Shown here: piece by piece, positions 1 through 11,412 of the stretch
Layout of the letters: each line of letters opens with the position of its first letter
Position numbering within the stretch: position 1 is the first letter of the stretch
Source: Takakia lepidozioides
Lineage: Eukaryota; Streptophyta; Takakiopsida; Takakiales; Takakiaceae
Assembly: GCA_030704615.1 (NCBI GenBank)
Contig: CM060732.1
Location: 24,986,001 to 25,050,000, forward strand
DNA: 64,000 bases
Reading direction: 5' to 3'
Notes under the pieces: model-generated
The model's input: the letters and a program-made list of their open reading frames with translations, nothing else
What the model was told of the DNA's origin: nothing
Database searches by the model: none
Position numbers and translations under genes: made by a program

Positions 1-200
1 ATTATAGAAAATACATTGTCTTACTATGAGGACGGCATGTAAGTGTTATTTTCTTTTATTTGAATTGTAAGTGTTAGTGATGTTGGGTGTTATACATCAT
101 GACCAAAATATCTGAAAATATAATTAAAGATGACATACAAAAATTAAAAGTATGGATGGCGTAGTGCATTACATTCTTCCATTCTAAAATATTTATACTA

Positions 201-2210
201 GGGTAGTCTGTGCCGTTGGCCGAAGTGTCCAGTGTTATCTAAATCCAAGTGCAATCTCCTATGTATCCAAGTGCTTCTCCCATGTAGGCCCAAGTGCAAC
301 CTCGAGTGTCCAATGTCATCTAAGTCCAAGTGCAATCCCCTATGCATCCAGAGACCATGCAGTGTGGGAGATCTCAACATCATTGTTCCCACAAAGCCCA
401 CTTTTCTATTCTTGCAATCTCCCTTCCCTCGGAGGCTTCAGATATTGATATATCCACTTTGCTATTTTTTTGTAAAATTCTAGCGACCAAAAGTACTTGA
501 AATTCCAAATCTCCTACGTGAAGGGCCAATCATTGCTCCAGGAAAGCTCACTTGTTACTTTTCACAAATTTCCAACGACCAAAAGTACTTGAAATTCGAC
601 ATCTCCCACACCGCATGTCGAAAAATCATGAGACCAAGCCAATGCACCCCTCCTCATGAGGGCTTTCCAACAGCGCCAAACACCAGTCCCAAACCCCCGC
701 GGTTTGGGAGATCTTAACGATGCTACAAAACAAAACAAAACACAACAAACAAAACTGCCTCGCTTTATATATTGACTGGGGTAGTCTATGCCGTTGGCCC
801 AAGTGTCCAGTGTCATCCAGTGCAATCCCCTATGTATCCAGAGACCCTCCTGTTTGTAGATCTAAGGTAGCCTGTGCCTTTGGCCCATGTGTGAAGAATT
901 GAAATCTAAGCCCAAGTGCAATCTCCTATGTATCCATGTGCTTCTCCCACGTAGAGGCCCAAGTGTGACCTCCAGTGTCCAATGTCATAGTCCAAGTGCA
1001 AACCCCTATGCATCTAGACCCTGTTGGGAGATAGCCACGTCATTCTTCCAACAAATCCCACTTTGTTATTTTTGCAATCTCCCCTGTTGAGGCTTCATAT
1101 ATTGATATATCCACTTTGCTAATTTTCACGAATTTCCAATGACCAAAAGTACTTGAAATTCTCCAAAATCTCTTAGATGAAGGTCCAATCTTTACTCTAG
1201 GAAAGCCCATTTTGTTATTATTCACGAATTTCCAACGGCCAAAAGTACTTGAAATTCGACATCTCCCACAGTGGCAGGTCCAAAAATTATGAGACCAAGC
1301 CGGTGCACCCCTCCACATCAAGGGTTTTTCAACGGCACCAAGCACCAGCGTTGGGCCCACGACTTGGGATATCTCAATGACGCTACAAAACAAAACAAAC
1401 AAACTGCCTCGTTTCATATATTGACTAGGATAGCCTGTGCCGTTGGCCCAAGTGTCCAATGTCATCTAAGCCCAAGTGCAATCTCCTATGCATCCAACTT
1501 TGGTGTCTCCAATGTCTCCCATGTTCGTCTCCTATGTCAAGGCCCATCTAATCTAAGCCAAGTGTGCAATCCCCTATGTATCAAAGTGCGTCTCCTATGT
1601 CGAGGCCCAAATGCAACCTCTAGGGTAGCCTTTGTCGTTGGCCCAAGTGTCCAATGTCATCTAAGTAAGTTTTTTTCCACATAGCCCAGTGTGCAATCCC
1701 CTATGTATCTAGAGACCCTCCTGTTTGGGAGACATTCATCCATTCCCTTTTTCATTCATCCCAAATTCATTCATCCGGCAGCTTTTCATCGCACATTTGT
1801 ACCACATGGGCCTAGGGTAGCCTACGTCATTGGCCCATATGTTAAGAATTGAAATCTAAGTCCAAGTGCAATCCCCTATGTATTCAAGTAGCGTCTCCTA
1901 TGTCAAGGTCCATGTGTGAAGAATTGAAATCTAAGCCCAAGTGCAATTTCTTATGTACCCAAGTGGGTCTCCTATGTCGAGGCCCAAGTGCGACCTCTAG
2001 TGAAGCCTATGCCGTTGGCCCATGTGTGAAGAATTGAAATCTAAGCCCAAGTGCAATCTTCTATTCATGTATCCTCCCATGTACAGGCCCAAGTGTCATC
2101 TAAGTCCAAGTGCAATCCCATATCTAATCAATTTGTTTCTTTTTTTTTTCTTGCGGTTCGGGGCATCTCAACGCTACAAAACAAAACAAACAAATCGTCT
2201 TAATTCATAG
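201..2210. repeat. Composite dispersed repeat cluster
   Basis: A degenerate mosaic of two modules. One carries GCCGTTGGCCCAAGTGTCC and CAAGTGCAATCTCCTATG, recurring near 210, 790, 1440, 1635 and 1990. The other carries GACCAAAAGTACTTGAAATT, a CATGAGACCAAGCC stretch and a CAAAACAAAACAAAC tail, near 570-750, 1140-1410 and 2160-2200. The same modules recur at 21973-23701, so this is a dispersed family rather than a local satellite. Open frames here are short, differ between copies and have no family features, so I treat them as non-coding. Both strands carry fragments, which fits repeated insertion and decay. No terminal structure could be defined. Confidence 0.75.
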
Positions 2211-4080
2211 ATTGATATTTGTTAGGATGAACTTGATATATATCAGTAACAAAATAACACATAAACACGAAATAAAATCATTATTCATATATATAATTAT
2301 TCGTGATATCACTCAAATAGATCAAGTTCATTAAAAAATAATTAATGATGTTTTAAAATAGATCTGAAGAAAAATTTGTTCCTATTTTTAATTTTTATAT
2401 GCCATTTCTCATTATATTTTTCATAACTATGTTATATTCATATTTTTACATTCACATCTATATATTCACTATACTCATCAAATGTTCCCACTATACTTCA
2501 CTATATTCAGTAGAATGTGAACACACTATTAGCACACTATAATTATGTTTTTTTATTCTTCGGTATATGGAAGAAATAAATTGAACATATAAAACCTCTG
2601 CCGCACAAACTCGCGCAGAAGTATGGCCACTTCTTGCCATGACACTATGGCCTTTGCTGCAGGACATGCTGCCCCATACACAGTCTCACAAATATATGGC
2701 TCAATCTGAGGCTATACTGCTATTGCCATTTCAGTGACGTCACTATCTTACGAGCTTACAGCAGGGTGGTCCGAAGGAGGACGCGGCGTGGCTCAGCTCA
2801 GGCGTGTGGCAGCCCCGCCACTATCCCCTCGGTGGCCGAGGCCCGCCCTGCGCCTCGCCTCGGATTTCTATCAACGAGGACGGGTAAAAATCGTTGGTTT
2901 GGGCCAGTGGGGCAGGCCCCAAAAGATTCCCTGGCCCGGGCCGGTACCTGTCCTCTGGTAGGTCCTGGCTCCCTGCTATATCCGGCAGCAGGTCGGGCCC
3001 GCGAGCCACGAAGGCTTGCCCGGCAGCCCTGCAGGTATCCGGCGTGCTGCCACAATAAAGGCGCCTGTAAGCAGCGCTTAGAGCATTGATTAGCAGTGCT
3101 GTTTAGGGTCAGGCAGAGCGGATAGACCCCACGCCCATCTTTCTCCAGATTCCACCCTCGCTCATAATCATGCCCGTCTGTCCCCTCCCGTTGTCGTAAC
3201 ACTGCGACGACCAAGTGCGTCTTTGGTAGCTACTCCCACTGGTCACTGTTCACTTCTAGTCTCAGAAGTAAGGCAGCAAGTACAACACCTCACCAGTGAC
3301 CACATGCGACTTGGGGATGGTTGTCCATTTCGCAATGGTGTCAGGTGTCAACACCCCACCACGCCAAAGACAAGCGTTGAGAAAAGGTAAATGGAAAACC
3401 ATGGCCGAGTTGACAGGTCAACTCCCAACAATCTCCCCTGAGTGGCCCCCGTCTGGCCCACAAGGCACACCCAAGGAAATTGGAATGTGGCTCCATCGCA
3501 AACTGCCATTCAATGAAACAGCGTAGAGCTCAAAAGCCGCTGATCGCGTCCTGGTCCTGGAGGTTGGTAACGTGAGTTGGTACACCCATCCCGTCCCTTG
3601 ATTCCCACAGAGTCGTCAAGAGTCAAGAGCTGCCGTCAACTCTGCTGTTGTTGGGCCTACGGAGTCAAGAAAAACTAACTACCTATTGTGCAGGGAGGGT
3701 TGAGATCAGTGTTTTTATTTCTGGCGAAATTTCGCACTTTTTTTACCTCAAAAATCAAAATCGAATATTCTGTCATAAATTCCCTGTTTTCTCATGGATG
3801 AACTCGCCAAAATTCTCAAAAACCAAATAAATCTTTTGCCTAATGTGGATGATATACATGGATGAAAGTACAGAGAGAGGATGAAGTGGATGAGCAGAAA
3901 TATGGCTATTCCCAAAAACTCAGTAGCCAGTCCTGTTCTTTTCAAAATTTGAAAAAAAAACACTGGTTCAGATATGAAAAGTAAGGAAAAGTAAGGAAAA
4001 GTAAAGTTGGTTTAACGTCCAGTGGATTTACAGAGCCTACTAACATCCTTGCTATGTATGTCTATATAACTTCTAAAGAA
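2211..4080. other. Intergenic, no gene recognised
   Basis: The first part (about 2211-2600) is very AT-rich with no convincing frame. From about 2760 to 3060 the base composition turns strongly GC-rich on both strands, with overlapping short open frames typical of GC-rich non-coding DNA. From 3650 to 3990 it is AT-rich again, with a short GAAAAGTAAG direct repeat near 3976-4003. I see no splice-joined coding pattern, RNA gene or transposon end. Confidence 0.5.
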
Positions 4081-4094
4081 ACTGGAACCTAACG

Positions 4095-4126
4095 CAAGCG
4101 GTCTTTTTCTCAAGCGGTCTTTTTCT
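4095..4126 (+). repeat. Perfect 16-bp tandem duplication
   Basis: The unit CAAGCGGTCTTTTTCT occurs twice without spacer, just ahead of the longer tandem array at 4199. It is probably a local slippage product. Confidence 0.9.
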
Positions 4127-4198
4127 CAGCAACTAACGGGCAACTGGAACCGTCCACATACCAGAACCGGAACCGGAAATTCCATATCCCAAATAACA

Positions 4199-4568
4199 GC
4201 CTCCAAACTGGAACTTATTTTGACATAGTTCTAAATCCGGGATTGAAGGTTGTTCAAAAATCTCCAAACTCGAACTTATTTTGACATGGTTCTAAAACCG
4301 GAATTGAAGGTTGTTCAAAAACCTCCAAACTCGAACTTATTTTGACATGGTTCTAAAACCGGAATTGAAGGTTGTTCAAAAACGCTCCAAACTCGAACTT
4401 ATTTTGCCGTAGTTCTAAAACGGGAATTGAAGGCTGTTCAAAAATGCTCCAAACTGGAACTTATTTTGACATGGTTCTAAAACCAGAATTGAAGGTTGCT
4501 CAAAAATGCTCCAAACCGGAACTTATTTTGACATGGTTCTAAAACGGAATTGAAGGTTGTTCAAAATG
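4199..4568 (+). repeat. Tandem repeat, six copies of about 61 bp
   Basis: Each unit has the form CTCCAAACTCGAACTTATTT, then TGACATGGTTCTAAAACCGG, then AATTGAAGGTTGTTCAAAAA. Units start near 4201, 4262, 4323, 4384, 4447 and 4509 and differ by a few substitutions and one- to three-base indels. There is no coding frame and no spacer pattern, so it is a minisatellite rather than a CRISPR-like array. Confidence 0.9.
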
Positions 4569-5321
4569 CAAGAACTGCACAACACTCAATTGTACCCGTC
4601 TGACAAGGAAGAATTATGACCCAGATATCTCAGACAGCACTTTATCATTGGAGTCTCATGGGAATTGCTCAGTTGCTTCGCTCTTGTGGTTCATCACTAT
4701 TTTTCTCCCACTAGCAATTGCAAAGTGACAGGATTCAATATTTGACTGTATGGTGGCGAAAATAATTTTGAGAAGGATCAATGATTGCAATTGTTAGGTG
4801 TTGCCTGAGGCAATAAGGACAGTTGAAGAGTTCAAAAGGATAGCAGTGTGGATTATGTCCAACTGCCATGGGGAATTGAGATGAGTTTTGGGGGAAACTC
4901 ATCTAACAGTTATATAGCTATATACAATCTCTGATCCACATATTTCATTTTGGGCTTCTTCCAATCTAGTGAATACGGAATTCACAGTTGACAGGACTGA
5001 GTTCCTTTTGAGCCTTCCAGAAATGGTCCCTGCCATTTCCCAGTGCATGGTCGTAACAATCAGCTCCCCAAGGATTTCTCAGAAGCTCATGCTTCAGTCA
5101 ATATATAGCATATTGTCAGAAAATATTGCAACCGCATAAGCCTATGTATGACTCTTTAAAGTCAGTAACAAACATTTGACTGGTGGAAGCTGGCTACAGG
5201 ACCCTGGAGATTTTTCAAAGCTCCTAAGGCAAGATTACACACTGTTGTAAGCCCTTGTGGCTGGTCGTGCACTTGTCCCATAGAATGCACTGTTCGAATG
5301 GACCGCAATGCAGCACCCGAG
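4569..5321. other. 3' flank of the phosphatase gene
   Basis: No convincing open frame or repeat. On the minus strand this follows the phosphatase stop codon at 5322 and should include its 3' untranslated region. I could not place a polyadenylation signal with confidence. Confidence 0.4.
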
Positions 5322-8300
5322 TCATAGCACTCCTTTCTCCACATCTGCTGCATCGGGCTTCATGATTCCACACAGCTTCCAGCCCCCATTTCCAGCGAGC
5401 TCAAATGCCTGTAAAACCCAACTCATGTATTAGAGAAGGTAGCCCTGCTTTTGCACTGCAAGTGCAAGATTTGCCATGACAGCCTGCCGGGTAGGGTCAA
5501 TGAGAGGGGAGCACTGCCATTACCAAAGGCTCTCTCCCTTCAGTCATTTGAAGATTAAGTCTGCTATAGCCTATTTATATTACTTCGAGAATGCTCTTTC
5601 AGAATAACCTGAACAATCAGAACCAAGGAGACTTACTGTTTTAGCATTGTCTCACGCTTCTCAAACCGGAAAAGACACATGCAGCCAGAGATATTCTGAT
5701 GCTTCCAAGAGACCATCTCTCTCAGAATGATCCCACTGCACTGTGATCAACAAAACCCACCGGTAGAGAGGGAGGGAGACAGACAGAGCAAGAAAGAGAG
5801 AAGGATGAACATATCTAGTTGTTAACCAGGAGTAGACCTTGGCACCAACAATTGCCACAGTTACAAGCATCTTAGGACTTGTAAGAACTACTAGGTTCAT
5901 CAGCCATGGATTAACCCTTTGGTTCCTTATCACAATTCCAGACTACACCCATTTGATGGTCAAAGATGGCTTGAGCTTACTTCTTGCCAGGAAGCACCAG
6001 GAGCTTCCAATAAGGCAGCATTTGCTGTTTTTAACTCAATAGGGACCCCACAAAGCAGGCTCGCTGCCTCCTCCCACCCTCTATTGTGCCCCATACACCT
6101 GCAAAACAAAAACCACAAGGTTTGCACATTGAATGAAACCAGCACTATGGTTGAAAACTAATCGAGTTCTTTGAGGCCTGTTCATTTTTTTGGCTTTCAT
6201 CCACAAGAAAGACAAAGCAACCAGACCATAACCACAACCTGATGAGCAGAAAGCTCTAAATACATGAGGGCCCCATAGTCAATATGTAGTACTATATGGT
6301 CAAGGTTGCACTATTGAAGTCAAGTTTACCAAATTGTGAAGTCGATCAAGGCAAGCACATATTACAATGTCAGATATCCTGAGCATCTACAGAGGTAGTA
6401 CCAAACTAACACGAAGACAGCATCAAGGCCCCGACAAAGGATCGAGATGGGTTCCAGGAGGCACATACATGATAGTGGTCATAGCATCATGGGAGTACTT
6501 GCAGATGTTATCTTGCAAATGCTGGGCTGTATGCCCGTCCATAGCAGCAATGGCATAGAAGCTTCCTAAAAAATGCACTTCGACATCCCGTAAATCCCTT
6601 GCGTGTGTCTGCATTATATGCAACGTCTCACGCGTCCGCAGTGAGTCACTGCAGCCCCCAAACAGTTGGCTGTCATCATTGCTTGTAATCCCCTATTTAA
6701 GCACCTGCCCTGATACCTATCCCACCACTAACCTGGCAACTTTCTTCTTTCAAAGACGAAAGGTGTTAACTTTCATAAGAAACTCTCTGAACAATTCAAT
6801 GGGTATTGTGGGATGTTCAAATTAAAATGCTCATTGGTTTCAAAACATGTGTAGTAAGTTAATTGTGGATGAAAGGATGAATAACTGTAGCAACAACTAC
6901 TTCAGGGAAAAACTGCAACCAGGTGTGATGTCAGATGCAACAGTCAATCTGGAAGAGAAAAGTGGCAATGGTGGACCTGCAGAGAATGAGGTCAGGCAAC
7001 CAGCCTTCATGCTTCAACTTGTTTGCAATGTGTGCAGCCGCAAGGCGCCCCCTTTTACTCAGGGGCCTATCATGATCTGCCATTGCCCCCATCCATTTAT
7101 CATAGTCCACAGCTGTCCCCATTAGCCCTCCTTCACAACAATAGCCAAGCACCTACAACCAAAGGCCCTGCAATCTAAGGTTCGTGGAGGTTTCCGGTCA
7201 AACTGTGCCACTGAAATTCCTGAAAAGGAGAGAGAAAGAAAGAAATTTAAGAGAGAAAGAGAATGTACTCATAAGACGTTTGCCGTAGCCATGTGGCCTT
7301 AGACTCTCCGCCCAGTCTGGGTGGACAAGAGGGGGAGTTAAGAGAGGGAACAGACACTAAATTTGTGAGGGGCTCACTCCAGTAGGGGGACTTACCTTAG
7401 TATAAACAATTGGTCGGGCTTTCCAGATTTCCTCTAGAAAGCCTTCACACAAGCATCAATCTACTGTGTGTGATATGCCCAGCAATAGAGTTTAGAGAAT
7501 GTACTCATTCTTTGCAATAGCCTAATATAGAGCTGTTGTGTGCCATAGCCTAATAGAGTTAAGAATGTACTCATAAGACATTGTTTGCCATAGCCTTGTG
7601 GCCATTGACCCCACGCCTAGTTTGAGCGGAACACAAAGGGACAGAAACTACCTTTGTCAGGGGCTGACACCGGCAGTATGACTTACCTTGGAACAGACAA
7701 TTAATCCGAGTTTCCAGATATCCTCTAGAAATCCCTTCACACAAGCATCAATCTGCTGTGTGTGGTTTGCCCAATAACTAGGCCCCTAATAGAGTTAAGA
7801 GAGAGAGAGAGAGAGGATGTACTCATATGACATTGTTTGCCGTAGCCTTGGGGCCATTGACCCCGCGCCCAGTTTGAGTGGAACACAAAGAGACAGAAAC
7901 TACCTTTCTCAGGGGCTGACGCCCGTAGTATGACTTACCTTGAAATCGAAAATTGATCCAAGTTTCCAGATATCCTTTAGAAATCCCTTCACACAAACAT
8001 CAATCTGCTGTGTGATTTTGCCCAATAAGTAGACCCCAAAAGGGCCTGGGCTTTTGGCTCAGCCTCGATATGTTCAAAGTTGGTAAACCGAGGTACAGAG
8101 ACAATTCCCTTGATGGAATTGAAGAGGGTGTCTCTCTGGTGAGAGTACCCAGGACAATGAATCAGAAAGTGGATATGGTCTTCAGGTTGCCCACACAATG
8201 GGCATTTGCAAACCCCCTTTCCTCCTCTTTGCTGTTCAAAGGTAGGCTTCCCACCCTGAGAATGTACTCATAAGACGCTGTTTGCTGTAGCCTAGTGGCC

Positions 8301-9547
8301 ATTGACCCCGCGCCCAGTTTGAGCGGAACACAAAAGGACAGAACCTACCTTTGTCAGGGGCTGACGCCGGTAGTAAGACTTACCTTGGAAGAAACAATTG
8401 ATCCGGGTTTTCCACATATCCTCTAGAAATCCCTTTACACAAGCATCAACCTGCTGTGTGTGGTTTGCCCAATAACCTGCCCTGAGAGAGAGGAGAGAGA
8501 GAGAGAGAGAGAACACAAAGCACTTCCAAAACCCTAAACCCTGGACTACATTGAGAGTTTGTGCAACTGCATGTGTGATCATACAGAGGGTGCTGCATAA
8601 GGGACTAGAAGGTTGATCGTTTCATAAGCACATTCCAGTGTTGCTGAACGTAAACTAGGTTAGCCTGCACTGTTATATTCTGACAGCAGATACACAATGT
8701 GATTTTCAGACTGTGTGGTAGAGAAGCTACAGAAGCATTTGATATCTTCTACGTCTTGGAGTCCCTCTACTGCAACTGTTTATGTGGTCTGTCAACATCA
8801 CTCCTTGCCCCTCCCCTGAGCTTGCTTCATTATGCCCGAGTCCTACATCAATTCAGGCTGAGTTTCATAACTGGTAGGTCTCAAGCCAGGCCCGTCTCCA
8901 TTCTGTTAATAATAGAGGGGTATCAGTAGCAACAGTCAATGAGTACATTCTTCTCCTTTCAAGGACAAAACCTCAGCCCCAAGGGATACCGTTTTGAATC
9001 CCTCGCACTCTAAAACTGACGGTCAGTCAGTCTATCGGAAAACCCTTTTCAATTGATCGCCCAGAGAAATTCACTGGCCCCATTGATATCCACTTACACA
9101 CTACAAAATACATAGGTGGGTACAAGAGCAGGCCAAAAAACCTTTCAGAGACCTGTCGGACCACGAGCTTTTGGCATGGCGAAGAAGAATCAACCTCCGC
9201 TTGCCAGACTCTTTACTAGATCGCAGCCGGCCACCCACTGTCTGCTCTGTCATAATGTAAGCACCTCGCAGCTGTAGGCTCTGGAGGCTACGTGAGAAGC
9301 CTAGGGTAGAGCCAGCCACTGGCCTTCCCTTCAACTCATGCATTCCCCTGACTAAAGCTTGCGCCGCCGATCCCAACTTCTTACATCGAAACTCCATCCA
9401 ATTATTCTGTGAGAAAGAAGGGCACTTGCTCAAAGCTCTTACCTGTGTTTTTTGAAATGAAAAGCAGTTTTTGCCCCTTTGAGAAGAAGCAATGTGGGGT
9501 CCATTGACTGCCCAGCAGAGGCCATCTCCTACGGCCCATGTGGCCAT
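5322..9547 (-). CDS. SixA-like histidine phosphatase, five exons
   Basis: Predicted 296-residue member of the histidine-phosphatase (phosphoglycerate mutase-like) superfamily, SixA-type branch; such enzymes remove phosphate through a catalytic histidine. Exons on the minus strand: 9547-9142, 7076-6977, 6648-6469, 6098-5981 and 5408-5322. All introns are GT-AG and the phases close exactly (406+100+180+118+87 nt). Visible motifs are LILLRHAKSSWSD (RH at about residues 123-124), DRPLSKRGR (about 138), SLRTRET (about 171) and MGHNRGWEEAA (GHN at about 232-234). These match the catalytic His/Arg set of the family, and the tail WKLCGIMKP is typical of SixA ends. About 115 residues precede the catalytic core, are basic and Ser-rich, and could be an organelle transit peptide (inference). 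The start is the first in-frame ATG of the long exon. Intron 1 (about 2 kb) is packed with LINE 3' ends. The substrate is unknown. Confidence 0.88.
7263..7488 (-). mobile_element. LINE-derived short element, copy A
   Basis: Minus-strand element of about 225 bp in intron 1 of the phosphatase gene. It ends with a motif reading GAGTACATTCTC on the minus strand and starts near a TTGCTGGGCATATCACACAC-like sequence. It shares the whole body of copies B and D but is more diverged. Flanks are AGAGAATGTACTC-like on both sides, so the exact target duplication is ambiguous. Confidence 0.65.
7565..7784 (-). mobile_element. LINE-derived short element, copy B
   Basis: A 220-bp minus-strand element flanked by a perfect 16-bp direct repeat CCTAATAGAGTTAAGA at 7549-7564 and 7785-7800. 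This is a target-site duplication of the length expected for target-primed reverse transcription. Its 3' end reads GTCTTATGAGTACATTC. Its interior can be read as the C-terminal tail of the LINE ORF seen in copy C and ends without a long poly-A. Confidence 0.8.
7815..8252 (-). mobile_element. Longer LINE 3' end, copy C (zf-RVT domain)
   Basis: This copy extends further 5' than its neighbours and retains coding sequence at about 7989-8245. A peptide with CGQPEDHIHFLIHCPGYSHQ has the Cys-x2-Cys...His...Cys layout of the zinc-binding domain that follows reverse transcriptase in plant LINE ORF2. Downstream it runs into the same 3' region as copies A, B and D. A GA-rich run separates it from copy B. 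It is 5'-truncated and has no reverse transcriptase core. Confidence 0.75.
8262..8479 (-). mobile_element. LINE-derived short element, copy D
   Basis: A 218-bp copy flanked by CCCTGAGA at 8254-8261 and 8480-8487, a short candidate target duplication. It includes a readable stretch with YWANHTQQVDACVKGF and DMWKTRINCF, the C-terminal tail of the LINE ORF. Its 5' boundary is nearly the same as in copies A and B. Confidence 0.75.
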
Positions 9548-11412
9548 TCGTTAGATTGGAGCGCACACAAGCTGGCTTCCTAAGCCTCGAACCCTCTGAT
9601 ACGAACCTATATGTCTTCCGTTTCTGTACTATACTTCCATGATCTTATTCAGAGGACTTGCAGAAGTCTCTGAAGGACTTTCAGTGAAACATAACCTCAA
9701 GCCACATTCCTCGCTCCATCCGCTGAGGTATCTTCCAATTGTAGCTCCTTCGTCACACATGCACCCGATTGCGTATATAGTATCCAGCCGGCACTTATTG
9801 AAACATTCTGGCTTAATAAGAGCTGGGACGGCTCTCTACAAACTGTCAAGAAAACCTTTCTCAGGCACAGGCAACGTGACCCCAATTATCAGAAACCCGC
9901 GGGAAAGAAGGAAATGAGCGAAGAATGTGGCCTGTTTCAGCTTTTTTGTTGATCTCTTGTTCAAAAACAATCGTTATCAACACCACGCTTCTTTCATACT
10001 GACGCTTCTTCCTCTCCTTCGCCCTCTGCCTCTCCACACGCACATCATCATTGCTCTTCCAAATCAAAACCCACCCAGGAGAAACTTAAACCGCATAGAA
10101 AGAATCCTAGCTTATGAACCAGCAGTTGCGGCCTCTCAATTCTCCCCCGACGTGGACAAATCAGCTCTGGCACTAGCCTACCGCAAGCATGAATTCTGCA
10201 CTCAAGAATTGCTTAATCGAATGAACATGCGGCCTGGCTAGCCTACCCTCCGATAAGTCAGTTCAAGAGAATTTTTGCGAGATTGTGATGCAGAACAAGG
10301 AATGAGAGGCTCATCATCATTCTCAGTCGCTGAATGCAATCTTGGTCCCCGAAGCTGACGCCATGGCAGGTTAGATAACCTCCAAAATGGGGATGAGCTT
10401 CAAGGCCTAAGGACTGTATCAACTATCAAACCTAAAATCCAACTGGATTCTTGTGCAGTTGGGCTGGTAAACAGCGGAAACAATCCTGAAAACAAAACAC
10501 AAATTGTTTTCATCAAAACTTTTCTTCACTCACTTTCATGCACCCACATGGTACGCCGGTTTCTGGCCTGTCAAACTTTCCCCAGCCCCTTTCATGAGTG
10601 ACATAGATAGGAATGACACCAGACCCACCCAAAGTGACAGGGAACGGGGTGACATCACTTGAGTGACACTAGTGGGGTTGAAGAGCGACATTGGGGATAA
10701 CCCGAAAGGGAGTGTCACTCCAATCGGGGTAATTCTCACTTGGAGTCACAAATTTGACCAAGTATAATAAATACAAAGAGGAAGAAGAGTGACATGGAAC
10801 AGGGTGACATCGCAGAAGTGACTCGGAACAGGGTGACATAACAATCCAACATGAGAATAGAACCCTCATAGCTCCAATTACCATCGCCTTACAAACAGAC
10901 TATTCACTGCTATACCACAACCTAAAGCATTCAATAAGACCTCTTTTGGGGTAAGAGGGGGTAGGGAGGATTTGATAGGGGGCCCTGCCAGGGGAGCTGA
11001 TGATGCAAAACCAGCACAGTACAGTCAGATCGCCCCTAGACAAATGCAATAGAAAAAATTCTATGCCAACCAGGCTCTTGGTACACTTCTCTCTCATCAA
11101 TCGTTCAGATACTTCATGCAAATCACAGCAAATGTAATCAATCACAGTCAGTGCAAGAGGAGGTCAACCAAGCTTTTACTTATCAGGGGAACTGGACGTG
11201 CCTCCAAAGTCAAGCAGAATGTTACTTTACACAGGAGAAAACCAGACATCATGGCACTGAACTGATAGAGAACCTTGGCTTTCACTAGTCAATCCAAAAG
11301 AAAGGAATCATTCTGCATTTGCCAATCATTCAAGGCAAATGCTTCATGCGCAGAATTTACAAAAGCACAATAGGCACCTTACAAATGTGTCTCCCAAACA
11401 CCTCTTTTGGTA
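9548..11412. other. Intergenic; short GTGACAT-rich patch
   Basis: This lies between two minus-strand genes, so it holds the promoter and 5' region of the phosphatase gene and the 3' region of the bromodomain gene. From about 10590 to 10840 the motif GTGACA/GAGTGACA recurs many times on both strands. At about 10940-11000 there is a copy, inverted, of sequence also seen at 20955-21010 (GGCAGGGGCCC and a CCCCCTCTTACC-like stretch), marking a second dispersed repeat. No open frame carries recognisable features. Confidence 0.5.

Noticed and set aside
4199-4568. Possible CRISPR-like array
   Set aside because: Units are contiguous, about 61 bp and diverged, with no unique spacers; this is a eukaryotic minisatellite.
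9927-10241. Plus-strand ORF starting with a hydrophobic segment
   Set aside because: Opens in AT/pyrimidine-rich DNA, no domain, no splice continuation; likely chance.
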